From CAJXZP01 sp963974475 (GTDB taxonomy: Bacteria; Bacteroidota; Bacteroidia; Flavobacteriales_G; Salibacteraceae): a stretch of DNA of 64,000 bases. Position numbers and translations under genes: made by a program. The notes beneath the pieces are model-generated. The model did no database searches, was not told where the DNA came from, and saw only the letters and a list, made by a program, of their open reading frames with translations. The stretch is from the NCBI GenBank assembly GCA_963974475.1, contig CAXBCR010000017.1, positions 1 through 64,000 on the forward strand, in the 5' to 3' direction. Below, one piece after another: positions 45,127 through 54,545 of this stretch (within the stretch, counting starts at the first letter, position 1; each line of letters opens with the position of its first letter).

Positions 45127-45960
45127 ATGAAAAGTGCACTTATTCTACTACTATTTTTTGTAACAGTTTCTGTATATGCGCAAGATTCTACCCATACCGA
45201 ATCTAAAATTAGCCCAATAAAAATGATTACCAATAGGCCCGGTTTTACCGAAGCTTCTAGAGCGGTTTTTAAAAAAGGTTTTCAAATTGAAACGGGTTTT
45301 CAATACAGTAAATCTCCATTTTCCAAAGGAAGTTCAGAATATTCAGCCAATATATTATTTCCGAATTTAGGCCTAATATATGGGGTGTCTGAAAATGTGG
45401 AGGTTCGTGTGTTTGGAAATTATGAAGGAAATAGGGTTTCATATGGAGCAAGTCCAAGTACCTATTCCTATGGGTTGGAAGGGTTAACACTAGGTACAAA
45501 AATTAATTTAACCAAACGAAATGGTTTCCTTCCTGAAATGGCTTTATTGATAAATCAAGGGGTTCCCACTTCCGCAAGTACGGCTTCATTTACACCAATT
45601 TGGTCCACTCAAGCCTTGCTAGCATGGAGTTATAGCTTGCCGTATAAATTTAGTTTGTCGGGTAATTTATCCTACGCGGTGAGGTATGAGTTTGACGAAA
45701 TTTCTACCCTAGCTCATCCTAATTCATTGGGCTACACCATAAATGTGGGGTACACTATTACTCCTCAGTTAGGCACTTATATGGAGCTATACGGTCAGAA
45801 TGCTTTGGGTGCAGGAAAGGTTTTTGATATGAACGCTGCGGGTGGTTTTAAGTATCGAATAAATCCTAAATTTCAAGTCGATTTGATTGGTGGGTACGGT
45901 TTTGAGACAGGAAGTACGCTGGTAAATGCGGGTTTTAGTTGGTTGATTATTAAAGAGTAA
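45127..45960 (+). CDS. Outer-membrane barrel, Phenol_MetA_deg/transporter-like (paralogue 2)
   Basis: A 277-residue exported protein (signal MKSALILLLFFVTVSVYAQ), then NRPGFTEASRAVFKKG, the family's first strand, and 10 or more amphipathic strands ending FSWLIIKE. TATTTTTG at 45115-45122 fits the -7 consensus but lies only five bases before the ATG, so any transcript from it would be nearly leaderless. It is a tandem duplicate of the gene at 44127. Confidence 0.75.
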   Translation: MKSALILLLFFVTVSVYAQDSTHTESKISPIKMITNRPGFTEASRAVFKKGFQIETGFQYSKSPFSKGSSEYSANILFPNLGLIYGVSENVEVRVFGNYEGNRVSYGASPSTYSYGLEGLTLGTKINLTKRNGFLPEMALLINQGVPTSASTASFTPIWSTQALLAWSYSLPYKFSLSGNLSYAVRYEFDEISTLAHPNSLGYTINVGYTITPQLGTYMELYGQNALGAGKVFDMNAAGGFKYRINPKFQVDLIGGYGFETGSTLVNAGFSWLIIKE

Positions 45961-46164
45961 TTCTTTGCACGCTACGGTTTTATATCTAGCCCTCCTTTTT
46001 TTGTTAGCTAAACCTCCTGCTAGCTAGCGGATGAACGCATCTAGTGTTAACTCCACATTTAATTTTTACACCAACGGTTATTTTGCCACCGCTATTTAAT
46101 TTAGATTTGAACCCAATCATCTGCTAGTAAAACAAATCAATATCAATTAAACCGAGAACTAATT

Positions 46165-47049
46165 ATGAGCATTTTAAAGATTAATAACCTGAGCAAAACC
46201 TATGCAAACGGTGTAAAAGCATTAGACAACGTAACCATAGAAATTGAAAACGGAATGTTTGGACTGCTAGGCCCAAATGGTGCTGGAAAGTCATCTTTAA
46301 TGCGCACGTTGGCTACCTTACAAGAGGCAGATAGCGGCACAGCAACCCTTGATGGAATTGATATTTTTAATGAACCCACCGAATTAAGAAAAGTATTGGG
46401 TTACCTGCCACAAGAGTTTGGCGTGTACCCACGAATTACCGCCAATCAGTTATTGGACCACATGTGTATTCTTAAAGGAATTACCAACGGCAACGAACGT
46501 AAAGAAATGGTGCATTACCTACTGGATAAGGTGAACTTATATGATAAACGAAACAAGAGCGTAAAAGGATTCTCGGGTGGAATGAAACAGCGGGTAGGTA
46601 TAGCACAAGCATTAATTGGCAATCCAAAATTGATTATTGTAGATGAACCTACTGCAGGGCTAGACCCGGGCGAACGTAACCGTTTTTACAACCTATTGGC
46701 CGATGTGGGGCGTGAAGTAATTGTTATTTTATCTACTCATATTGTGGAAGATGTGCGCGAGTTGTGTACCAATATGGCTATTATGAATCTGGGTGAAATT
46801 GTATTTCAAGGCGCACCCCAAATAGCTATTGATGAGTTGCAAGGCAAAGTGTATCAAAAAGTAGTATCGCGTGAAGAATTAAAAGAATACGCTTCCAATT
46901 ATTCAGTTATTTCCAATAAAATGGTAGCGGGCCAACCGTTAATTCATGTGTTTAGCGACCGCAATCCTGCCAATGGATTTACTCCGGTTACCCCAGATTT
47001 AGAAGATGTTTTCTTCTCCAAAATAAACACCTCAAACGTTTTAGTTTAA
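46165..47049 (+). CDS. ABC transporter ATP-binding protein
   Basis: The 294-residue ATPase has Walker A GPNGAGKSS, Q-loop YLPQEFGVYP, signature FSGGMKQRVGIAQAL, Walker B LIIVDEPTAGLDP and H-loop LSTHIVED. The last 80 residues are a regulatory extension. It precedes the permease-peptidase fusion by 20 bp, so the two probably form one complex in the inner membrane. The permease has an ABC-2 type fold and suggests export, or a role in envelope-protein handling. Confidence 0.9.
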   Translation: MSILKINNLSKTYANGVKALDNVTIEIENGMFGLLGPNGAGKSSLMRTLATLQEADSGTATLDGIDIFNEPTELRKVLGYLPQEFGVYPRITANQLLDHMCILKGITNGNERKEMVHYLLDKVNLYDKRNKSVKGFSGGMKQRVGIAQALIGNPKLIIVDEPTAGLDPGERNRFYNLLADVGREVIVILSTHIVEDVRELCTNMAIMNLGEIVFQGAPQIAIDELQGKVYQKVVSREELKEYASNYSVISNKMVAGQPLIHVFSDRNPANGFTPVTPDLEDVFFSKINTSNVLV

Positions 47050-47069
47050 TCCTTTAAATACATCGTATT

Positions 47070-50000
47070 ATGTTTAAAACGTTCTTTTTTACAGAATTAA
47101 AATACACCATGAAACAGCCCATGGTGTACATATTTACCTTCGTTTTTGCGCTGTTGGTATTTCTTGCCACGGTTAGCGATAATGTGCAAATTGGAGGCTC
47201 GGTAGGTAACGTTACCAAAAATGCGCCTTTTATCATTACCCAATTCACGCTATTCATGTCCATGTTTGGGCTTTTGGTAGCTGCGGCATTTTATAATAAT
47301 GCCTCGCTGCGTGATTTTAATAACAACTTTAACGAGATTATTTTTAGTACTCCGTTAAGTAAATCAGGCTATTTCTTTGGGCGCTTTTTTGGTGCCATGC
47401 TCGTTTCTACCGTGCCCGTTTTAGGCGTGTTTGTTGGAATTATTTTGGGTAGCTTCTTAGCGCCTATTATGGGATGGGAAGATGCCGACCGTTTTGGTGA
47501 GTTTTATTTAAGCGCATTTGTAAACAACTATTTCATTTTTATATTACCCAATATGTTTGTGGCTGGAGCCATTATTTATTCGCTCGCCATTACTTGGAAA
47601 AGTACCGTAATTTCATTTGTAGGCGCATTACTAATCTTAGTAATCTACTCGGTTTCGGGTACTTTTATGTCCGACATTGAAAGCGAAACATTGGGTGCGC
47701 TTACCGATACTTTTGGATTACGGACCTACTTTTTATCCACCAAGTATTTTACACCCATTGAGAAAAATACGTTAAGTCCCTCATTTACGGGATTGATTTT
47801 AATAAACCGACTTTTCTGGATTGCCATCGGAATAGTGATTTTACTAGTTACTTACTTTAAGTTTTCCTTTAAAGAAAAGAATACCAAGGTTAAACTGACT
47901 AAAGAAGAAACCGCGGAAAGCGATTCTGTTAGTGCCATGCCAACCATTAATCCGGTGTATGGTAGAGCTACAGAATGGACACAGTTCAAGAGTTTTTTCA
48001 AAATAAATTTCATCAGTATCTACAAAAGCAATCTGTTTAAAATCATGTTTGTTTTTAGTGCTATTTTACTATTCACCAGTCTCTATGGAGGGTTTGAATA
48101 CATGGGGCTTAAAGCGTATCCGCTTACCTATAATGTGATTGACGATATCAATGGGTCCACCATGTTGTTTATCATGATTATTCTAGTGTTTTTCAGTGGC
48201 GAATTAATTTGGCGTGATCGCGATAACAAAATTAGCGAAGTGGTGGATGCAACTCCCCATACTTCATTTATTTCTATGGCAGCCAAGGCGTTATCGCTTA
48301 TTTCGGTAACCTCGGTCCTAAATCTGTTTTTTATCTTGATAGGTATTGGCTACCAGTTGTTTAACGGTTACACTCGATTAGATTTGGATGTGTATTTAAT
48401 TGATTTCTTATCTAATAACTTCATGACTTTTACTATTTGGTCGGGTGTTATGATTATGATTCAAGTATTAATTAATAACAAGTATGTGGGTTATTTTGCG
48501 TCTATTTTGGTCTTGTTTTTATGGAGCATTTTCCTTGAAATAATGGATTTAAGTAGCAATATGCTACAGATAGGAGCATCGCCAAGTTTACGCTATTCCG
48601 ACATGAATGGTTTTGGCCCGGGTGTATTAGGTGCCATTTGGTTTAACATCTACTGGGTGTTATTTGCCATTTTGAGTTTGCTTATTGCTGGCTTTTTATG
48701 GAATAGAGGTAGCAAAAGCAGTTTAAAAGAACGCGCCTTAATGGCCAAAAAACAAATTCCTAAAAGTTACCGAGTGGTAGTGGCAGGGGTATTTGCCATG
48801 TGGGTTTTAGTAGCCGGTTTTGTGTATTACAACACCCAAGTGTTGAATGAATATGAAAGTTCTGATTACATTGAGCAACTTAGAGCCGACTATGAAAAAA
48901 CCTATAAGAAATACGAGAAGGTAAATTTGCCTAAAATCACAGATATCAAATATTTTGTAGATATTTTTCCGAATGAAAGGAATGTGAATGTCAAGGCAAT
49001 TATAAAGCTAACCAACGAATCGGGCGAACCCATAGATTCGATTCATTATGATATTTCTAAAAAATGGAATCCGGAAATAATTATTCCAAATGCTAAATTG
49101 GTATTGAATGACGAAAAATTTAATTACCAAATTTATCGGGTTGCTCCAGCCATTGCACCCGGAGAAACCATTGAAATTGAGATAAATACTAAATATATTA
49201 CCGAAGGGTTTTCTAACGGAACAGGAAGTACGAATGTTATTGAAAACGGAACATTCTTAAATAACTTCGATATTCTTCCCAAAATGGGATACAGCGAAAG
49301 CAGTGAGTTGAGCGATAAAAACACACGTAAAAAGTACGATTTAGCGCCCAGAGAACGTATGCCAGAACTGGAAGCCAATTGTACCGGAAATTGCATGGAT
49401 AATTATTTATCGGATGGCCATTCGGATTACATACATGCAGAAACCGTTATTTCAACCGCTGGTGATCAAACAGCCGTTGCGCCCGGGTCGTTGGTTAAGA
49501 AATGGACCGAAAACGGACGGAATTACTTTCATTATAAAGTGGATCATATTTCACAAGATTTCTATTGCTTTACTTCCGCGAGGTATGAGATTGCTACCCG
49601 CAAATGGAATGGCGTGGATATAGAAGTGTATTATGATAAAAACCATTCGGTAAATATAGAAATGATGCTAGATGCCGTGGAGCGTTCGTTGGCCTATTAC
49701 ACCAAAATTTTTGGACCGTATTACCACAAGCAATGCCGTATTATTGAGTTTCCAAGATACGCCACATTTGCCCAAGCGTTTCCAGGCACCATGCCGTATT
49801 CGGAAGCATTTGGTTTTGTAGCCAACTTAGAAGATGAATCCAAAAACAATGTGATTGATGCGGTTATTGCGCATGAAATGGCGCATCAATGGTGGGCACA
49901 TCAGGTAGTGGGTGCAAAAATGCAAGGAGGCACCATGCTAAGTGAAGCGTTTGCCGAGTATTCTTCGTTAATGACGATGAAAAGCATTACCGAAAATCCG

Positions 50001-50645
50001 ATGAAAATGCGCGATTTCATTAAGTATGACCACAACCGCTATTTACGCGGTAGAGGAGGCGAAACCAAAAAGGAATTGCCGCTATATAAAGTAGAAAATC
50101 AACAATACATCCATTACGGAAAAGGAAGTGTTATTTTGTATGCTTTGCAAGACTATATTGGAGAAGATAAAGTGAATTTGGCCATGAAAAATTTCTTAGA
50201 GGAATTTAGATATAAACAACCGCCATATCCTACCTCGCTTGATTTTTTACGTCATTTAGAGCCGGTGGTACCCGACAGTTTGCAGTATTTAATTACCGAT
50301 TGGTTTAAAGAAATTACGCTCTATGATAACCGACTTATGGAGGCGAATTACAAGAAACTCGATAATGGTAAATATGAGGTAACCATGCAAATAGAAACCA
50401 CCAAAATCAAGGCCGATACTGCGGGTAAAGAAACCATTATACCGATGAATGATTGGGTAGATATAGGCGTATTTGCAGACGATGATGAAGAGGATTTAAT
50501 GTATCAAAAACGGGTTAAATTTGATGAACCAAAAATGACTTTCACATTTGAAGTAGATTCAATACCTGCAAAAGCAGCCATAGACCCACGCCATATTTTG
50601 ATAGACCGAATTTACAAAGACAACATCAAAAAATTGAGTGAATAA
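47070..50645 (+). CDS. ABC-2 permease fused to M1-family aminopeptidase
   Basis: The 1191-residue protein begins with two sets of about six membrane helices (about 1-280 and 310-600). After these comes a periplasmic M1 metallopeptidase part with HEMAHQWWAHQ (H935, E936, H939) and the third zinc ligand about 20 residues on (E959). The fusion recurs in Bacteroidota next to an ABC ATPase. The peptidase probably faces the periplasm and may process what the transporter moves. It ends at a strong terminator. Confidence 0.88.
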   Translation: MFKTFFFTELKYTMKQPMVYIFTFVFALLVFLATVSDNVQIGGSVGNVTKNAPFIITQFTLFMSMFGLLVAAAFYNNASLRDFNNNFNEIIFSTPLSKSGYFFGRFFGAMLVSTVPVLGVFVGIILGSFLAPIMGWEDADRFGEFYLSAFVNNYFIFILPNMFVAGAIIYSLAITWKSTVISFVGALLILVIYSVSGTFMSDIESETLGALTDTFGLRTYFLSTKYFTPIEKNTLSPSFTGLILINRLFWIAIGIVILLVTYFKFSFKEKNTKVKLTKEETAESDSVSAMPTINPVYGRATEWTQFKSFFKINFISIYKSNLFKIMFVFSAILLFTSLYGGFEYMGLKAYPLTYNVIDDINGSTMLFIMIILVFFSGELIWRDRDNKISEVVDATPHTSFISMAAKALSLISVTSVLNLFFILIGIGYQLFNGYTRLDLDVYLIDFLSNNFMTFTIWSGVMIMIQVLINNKYVGYFASILVLFLWSIFLEIMDLSSNMLQIGASPSLRYSDMNGFGPGVLGAIWFNIYWVLFAILSLLIAGFLWNRGSKSSLKERALMAKKQIPKSYRVVVAGVFAMWVLVAGFVYYNTQVLNEYESSDYIEQLRADYEKTYKKYEKVNLPKITDIKYFVDIFPNERNVNVKAIIKLTNESGEPIDSIHYDISKKWNPEIIIPNAKLVLNDEKFNYQIYRVAPAIAPGETIEIEINTKYITEGFSNGTGSTNVIENGTFLNNFDILPKMGYSESSELSDKNTRKKYDLAPRERMPELEANCTGNCMDNYLSDGHSDYIHAETVISTAGDQTAVAPGSLVKKWTENGRNYFHYKVDHISQDFYCFTSARYEIATRKWNGVDIEVYYDKNHSVNIEMMLDAVERSLAYYTKIFGPYYHKQCRIIEFPRYATFAQAFPGTMPYSEAFGFVANLEDESKNNVIDAVIAHEMAHQWWAHQVVGAKMQGGTMLSEAFAEYSSLMTMKSITENPMKMRDFIKYDHNRYLRGRGGETKKELPLYKVENQQYIHYGKGSVILYALQDYIGEDKVNLAMKNFLEEFRYKQPPYPTSLDFLRHLEPVVPDSLQYLITDWFKEITLYDNRLMEANYKKLDNGKYEVTMQIETTKIKADTAGKETIIPMNDWVDIGVFADDDEEDLMYQKRVKFDEPKMTFTFEVDSIPAKAAIDPRHILIDRIYKDNIKKLSE

Positions 50646-50663
50646 GGAATTTTAACGAGTAGG

Positions 50664-50700
50664 AAAGGGGCAATGGTAAAGTACGATTGCCCCTTTTTTT
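50664..50700 (+). terminator. Rho-independent terminator
   Basis: Stem AAAGGGGCAAT (50664-50674) with ATTGCCCCTTT (50686-50696), an 11-base loop, then Ts to 50700. It closes the ABC/M1 operon. Confidence 0.88.
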
Positions 50701-50811
50701 GTTCGTTTGTTTATTGGGTGTTTGAATACGAGTGAATGGTTTTATGGATCGCTAATTACCTAAAATACGGAAGTCCTGAGCCAATTGAATATCTTTTTTT
50801 TGTAACGGGTA

Positions 50812-51009
50812 ATGAGTTTGGTTTTTGGCGTACTAGGTGTAGCTTTTTGGAAGAAAAGACAGGGAAATACTGGTTTTTATCTCAAACAAAAAGGGCCACC
50901 TAATACCGAATTGGAACAAGAAAAGAATTCAAAACAACGAACTGAAATATTCAGAATAAATAGTAAATTGCATCAGCAAATAAAACAACTCCAAGCAACC
51001 AATAAATGA
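50812..51009 (+). CDS. Possible small membrane protein
   Basis: A 65-codon frame with a short hydrophobic N-terminus (SLVFGVLGVAFW) and a basic, Gln-rich tail (KLHQQIKQLQATNK). It starts at an ATG after a T-rich run. I do not recognise it and see no conserved motif. It could be chance in this non-coding zone; the hydrophobic-then-polar pattern is the only support. Confidence 0.25.
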   Translation: MSLVFGVLGVAFWKKRQGNTGFYLKQKGPPNTELEQEKNSKQRTEIFRINSKLHQQIKQLQATNK

Positions 51010-51238
51010 CTAGTAAAATAACCGATATTAAACGACTACAAACGGTTAGGGCTTTTGATTTCGCAGGTTTTGTGAGGGGTCTAAAACTGGTGAAACGTTG
51101 ATTTATGTTGACGTATAGCATAGTAAAACGATGGAAAAAAGTTGAATTGAATTAATAAATTAGAAAAAAATATAAGTTGGATATATGTAATATTAGATAT
51201 ATCCGCTTGTTAGGCAAAATTAAATCGAAACTAAAAAA
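51010..51238. other. AT-rich non-coding leader of the CHAT gene
   Basis: No gene is visible. The core motif TTGTTAGGCAA at 51207-51217 lies 21 bases before the CHAT start codon. Confidence 0.5.
51207..51217. repeat. Inverted 11-mer left of the CHAT gene (integron R'-like)
   Basis: TTGTTAGGCAA is the exact reverse complement of TTGCCTAACAA at 52297-52307. GTTAGGC fits the integron attC core GTTRRRY. In an integrated cassette, the 5' edge derives from the cassette's own attC and should be complementary to the motif after the gene, as seen here. Confidence 0.6.
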
Positions 51239-52294
51239 ATGGCTTTAATTGATTCACACAGAAATAATCTATCCAGAAAACAAAGCGATTTGACTAAGCT
51301 TTTGACAGATAAAGCCAAAGAGCAAAAAAAAATATCCGATACAACAATTAAAATTAATAGAGCGAGTGAAGCTATTAATCGGACTAAATCAACTAGTACA
51401 ATTCAATCTAAACTAAGAGAGATAACTAGATATGAAAAAGACCTTGCTAATTCTTACAAGAAAATAGCGGATATAGAAACTAAGATTGGAAAAAAGAATA
51501 AAGAAATTCAAGACGCTCAAACTAAAGTTGACAAGGAATTAGCTTCTATTGATAAAAAAAGAAAAGCTGAAGCAGATAAATTAAGAAGAGAACAAGAACA
51601 AAACCTTAGGAATATTGGTTCAACACTTCAACATCATAATAATTTACATACCGAAACACGATATCAAATTGAAGAATTAAAAAATATTCCTGAAAAAATT
51701 GTTGTCCTATTTCTTGCATCAAATCCAATTGACCAACAACAATTAAGATTAGACGAAGAAGCTAGAGCAATATCTGAAATGATACGGAAATCTAAGCATA
51801 GAGATTCTGTTAAGTTTGAAACCTGCTGGGCAGTTCAACCGATAGATTTATTACAAGCTATTAATGAATACAAACCATCAATAATTCACTTTAGCGGACA
51901 CGGATCTGATAATGATGAAATCATTTTTCAAACTAATGATGGTAGAACTAAAATAGTTAGTAAAGAGGCAATTGTACAAACAATTATGGCTTCGTCAGAC
52001 GGAATTAGATTAGTCTTTTTCAACACTTGTTATTCTAAAAATCAGGCCGAAGCGGTATCTGAATATGTTGAAGCAACAATTGGAATGAATACTTCAATCG
52101 GAGACGAAGCTGCAAGAATATTTTCATCTCAATTTTATTCTTCCATCGGTTTTGGTTTATCTGTCAAAAAATCTTTCGAACAAGCTAAAGCACTTCTTAT
52201 GCTAGAAAATATCCGCGAGGAAGAAACACCTGAATTATTTATTAAAGAAGGAATTAATTCTGAGGATTTAATAATTGTAAAACCGAAAAAATAA
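51239..52294 (+). CDS. Coiled-coil CHAT-domain protease
   Basis: The 351-residue protein has a coiled-coil N-terminus (about 1-135, rich in Lys, Ile, Glu and Gln) followed by a CHAT domain of the caspase-like clan (about 155-345). The catalytic dyad is visible: H221 in HFSGHG and C264 in FFNTCYS. Related segments are LFLASNPIDQQQLRLDEEARAI, IGMNTSIGDEAA and FSSQFYSSIGFGLSVKKSFEQA. CHAT proteases act in prokaryotic conflict and death systems, usually with a sensor partner; no obvious partner or substrate gene lies next to it. The gene is bounded by inverted core motifs and is AT-richer than its surroundings. Confidence 0.85.
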   Translation: MALIDSHRNNLSRKQSDLTKLLTDKAKEQKKISDTTIKINRASEAINRTKSTSTIQSKLREITRYEKDLANSYKKIADIETKIGKKNKEIQDAQTKVDKELASIDKKRKAEADKLRREQEQNLRNIGSTLQHHNNLHTETRYQIEELKNIPEKIVVLFLASNPIDQQQLRLDEEARAISEMIRKSKHRDSVKFETCWAVQPIDLLQAINEYKPSIIHFSGHGSDNDEIIFQTNDGRTKIVSKEAIVQTIMASSDGIRLVFFNTCYSKNQAEAVSEYVEATIGMNTSIGDEAARIFSSQFYSSIGFGLSVKKSFEQAKALLMLENIREEETPELFIKEGINSEDLIIVKPKK

Positions 52295-52296
52295 CA

Positions 52297-52307
52297 TTGC
52301 CTAACAA
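52297..52307. repeat. Inverted 11-mer right of the CHAT gene (attC R''-like)
   Basis: TTGCCTAACAA begins two bases after the CHAT stop codon. GCCTAAC fits the attC R'' core RYYYAAC. A partner R'-like site, GTTAGCA, lies at about 52422, which would make an attC of roughly 125 bases. I could not verify the folding. Confidence 0.55.
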
Positions 52308-52439
52308 TGCACAAAAAAAATTGCTACACTATGCAGATTACAATAATTCGATTAACTTTATAACTTAATGACAAACAGCGGAAAATCACGATTTACCAAT
52401 CGCAACTTTCCTTGTTCTAAACCGTTAGCAACCATTAAA

Positions 52440-53351
52440 ATGACCATAATGAAAGAAGAAAATATTATAAAATTTGATGGAGTTTTATCTCTATCTGAAA
52501 ATACAAGTATCGATTGCTATGTGTTAGAAAATGGGGTTAGAGTTTTATCTGGCAGAGGATTACAGGAAGCTCTTAACATGGTGGATAGTGAAGAAGATTC
52601 CAAGCCTACAAGTGGGGCCAGATTGAATCGATATTTAAGCCAAAAATCTTTACAACCCTTTATTTACAATGGAAAAGAACCGGGCCACTTCGAGCCGCTA
52701 ATTTGTTATCAAGGGAAAAAAGTAATCCACGGATACGAAGCATCTGTACTAATCGATATTTGCGATGCTTTTTTACAAGCACGAAAAGAAATAACTCTTT
52801 CTGCTAGACAGAAAATAATTGCCGACCAATGCGAAATATTAGTCCGTTCATTCGCTAAAATTGGATTAATTGCGTTAATTGATGAAAGTACTGGCTATCA
52901 GTATGAACGAGAAAAGAAAGAACTACAAACTATCTTAAAGGCTTTAGTTTCGGACGAAATACTAGAATATCAAAAGCAATTTCAATTATCATTCTATAAA
53001 GAAATATTCCGTCTTTGGAATATTCCTTTTACTCCAAAAAACATAAAAAGGAAACCACAATTTATTGGTCATTTAACTAACCGTTATGTTTATCAGAATT
53101 TACCAAAGGGGGTGTTTGTTTTGGATAAACTGAAACTAAATACTCCTAAAACAGCCGCTGGAAATTTAAAATATAGACTTCATCAATCTTTAACCGAAGA
53201 CACAGGAAGAGAGGCTTTGAAAAAGGTTTTATACACAGTTGAAGCAATCGCATCAATATCAAAAAACAAGCGTGAATTTGAGAAATTAATGAACGAAAAA
53301 TATGGACAAAAGGAATTGCCATTTAATGATTTAGAAACCTTGGACGAATAA
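52440..53351 (+). CDS. P63C domain protein
   Basis: From the Met at 52440 (52449 is equally possible) the product has about 303 residues. It has an N-terminal part with ENGVRVLSGRGLQEAL and CYQGKKVIHGYEASVLIDICDAFLQARK and a C-terminal P63C domain (DESTGYQYEREKKELQTILKALVSDEIL, FYKEIFRLWNIPF, LPKGVFVLDKLK). P63C was first noted in phage proteins and its function is unknown. It sits in the cassette-like array, between GTTAGCAACC (about 52422) and the related GGTTGCCAATAAC (about 53356). Its presence supports a mobile origin for the zone. Confidence 0.75.
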   Translation: MTIMKEENIIKFDGVLSLSENTSIDCYVLENGVRVLSGRGLQEALNMVDSEEDSKPTSGARLNRYLSQKSLQPFIYNGKEPGHFEPLICYQGKKVIHGYEASVLIDICDAFLQARKEITLSARQKIIADQCEILVRSFAKIGLIALIDESTGYQYEREKKELQTILKALVSDEILEYQKQFQLSFYKEIFRLWNIPFTPKNIKRKPQFIGHLTNRYVYQNLPKGVFVLDKLKLNTPKTAAGNLKYRLHQSLTEDTGREALKKVLYTVEAIASISKNKREFEKLMNEKYGQKELPFNDLETLDE

Positions 53352-53376
53352 AAACGGTTGCCAATAACTAAGCATA

Positions 53377-53457
53377 CGGTTTGCCCCGCGATAGTGATCG
53401 GGGCAGGTGCGCCAAAACTGTATGCTTTGTTGTATCGATTACTATCGGTGCCCGGGC
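53377..53457. repeat. 80-bp dispersed repeat, copy 2
   Basis: This segment matches 1-80. Here the flanks are visible: AGCATAC (53371-53377) and GTATGCT form an inverted pair around the palindrome CGATAGTGATCG. It follows the P63C stop codon by about 25 bases. Confidence 0.8.
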
Positions 53458-53834
53458 ACTTTTTCTTGTGGTTTTGTGTTGGCTTCAAGTGAATAGTTAT
53501 TAATAGTAAACCTACGTTTCACTTTTTTACATAAAACACCAAACTCTGGTGCAATTGCAATGGCCTGCGCAGCAAGCATTTTTTTAGACATCTCTAATGT
53601 TTTGAAATTAAGCAGGAAAGGTATCGGGTATTTTTTTATATTGCAAACAGTTAAGCTCACGACTGAAAGGAGGGTTCGTTCAACAATGTATATAAAAAAT
53701 AGGCGGAATAGTAATAAATTCAAGGCTTTTGGCTCGTGTCAAACTTTGTGCTTAACCGAAAGTTTCGTGCTTCGTAATCGCCTACTTTTCATATACTAAA
53801 CGTTATAAGCAAGCAAAGAAAATCCGAACAAAGA
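53458..53834. other. Gene-poor stretch after repeat copy 2
   Basis: No supported gene. A 49-codon minus-strand frame (53591-53442) runs into the repeat and starts MSKKMLAAQAIAIAPEFG; it is unrecognised and could be a remnant. A GTTATAAGC motif lies at 53803, about 30 bases before the next start codon. Confidence 0.4.
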
Positions 53835-54533
53835 ATGAACAATATCGATATTGAATACGATTATAGATTAGACAGTAAATGTGGCGACCCCGATACTGAT
53901 AGTCCGAAATTATATGAAATTCAAAGTCTATTATGGAATAAAGAAATTTCAGAAAACATCACTTTGAATTTGAGCATTTTGAGTAAAAGTTACGGAAGAT
54001 TAATATTAAAAAACAACTTGACTGATAATTTATCAAGCGATAGAATGTGCCCACATTATGTTGGAAAATATAACGGAAAATTAGATGGTTGGTTGAGCGA
54101 ATCTGAAAAAGTGAAATTTCAACAAAAAGTCAGAACAATTGGAGGACATATAGTTTTTCCAGCACATAGAAAAGACGGATTTACGATTAATCAAGCAAGA
54201 GGAGTTAATCGAAAGATAAGTGACAGATTTGACTTAACTTTAGAATGTTTCAGAAGGTTTTATGTAAATGAGGAAAGTCCTCTAACAAGTACATTAAAAC
54301 GATACTTTGAATTTTTAAAATTATTCCAGAATTTTAAAGGTTATATAGATTTCTTTTTGCTTCAAGATTTTATAGAAAATAGCGGGAAAGTTAAATTCTT
54401 ATTGCCATTTGATGACTTCAATCGTTCAGCATTACCCGAAAATAAAGAAGAATACCTGAACTATATGAACAGCACAATAGAATTAATAGATAAAAGAAAC
54501 GAAAGAATATTAAACAGAATGAACAATGAATAA
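53835..54533 (+). CDS. DUF6994-like protein
   Basis: The 232-residue cytosolic protein resembles the DUF6994 family: DTDSPKLYEIQSLLWNKE, then GGHIVFPAHRKDGFTINQARGVNRKISDRFDLTLECFRRFYV, then FQNFKGYIDFFLLQDF and VKFLLPFDDF. Function unknown; this family name is from memory and is the least certain part. It is a single gene within the cassette-like array, and an IS fragment lies directly after it. Confidence 0.6.
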   Translation: MNNIDIEYDYRLDSKCGDPDTDSPKLYEIQSLLWNKEISENITLNLSILSKSYGRLILKNNLTDNLSSDRMCPHYVGKYNGKLDGWLSESEKVKFQQKVRTIGGHIVFPAHRKDGFTINQARGVNRKISDRFDLTLECFRRFYVNEESPLTSTLKRYFEFLKLFQNFKGYIDFFLLQDFIENSGKVKFLLPFDDFNRSALPENKEEYLNYMNSTIELIDKRNERILNRMNNE

Positions 54534-54535
54534 TC

Positions 54536-54545
54536 GTTGCGCAAC
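54536..54545. repeat. Palindrome GTTGCGCAAC, left of IS scar A
   Basis: A perfect 10-bp palindrome, repeated at 54826-54835 on the far side of the IS fragment. The pair could be a target duplication, or an attC-like core split by the insertion. Confidence 0.5.

Noticed and set aside
53442..53723. 93-codon minus-strand frame in the gap before the DUF6994-like gene
   Set aside because: Its C-terminal part is made of the dispersed repeat and the remainder shows no family resemblance; left as a possible remnant only.
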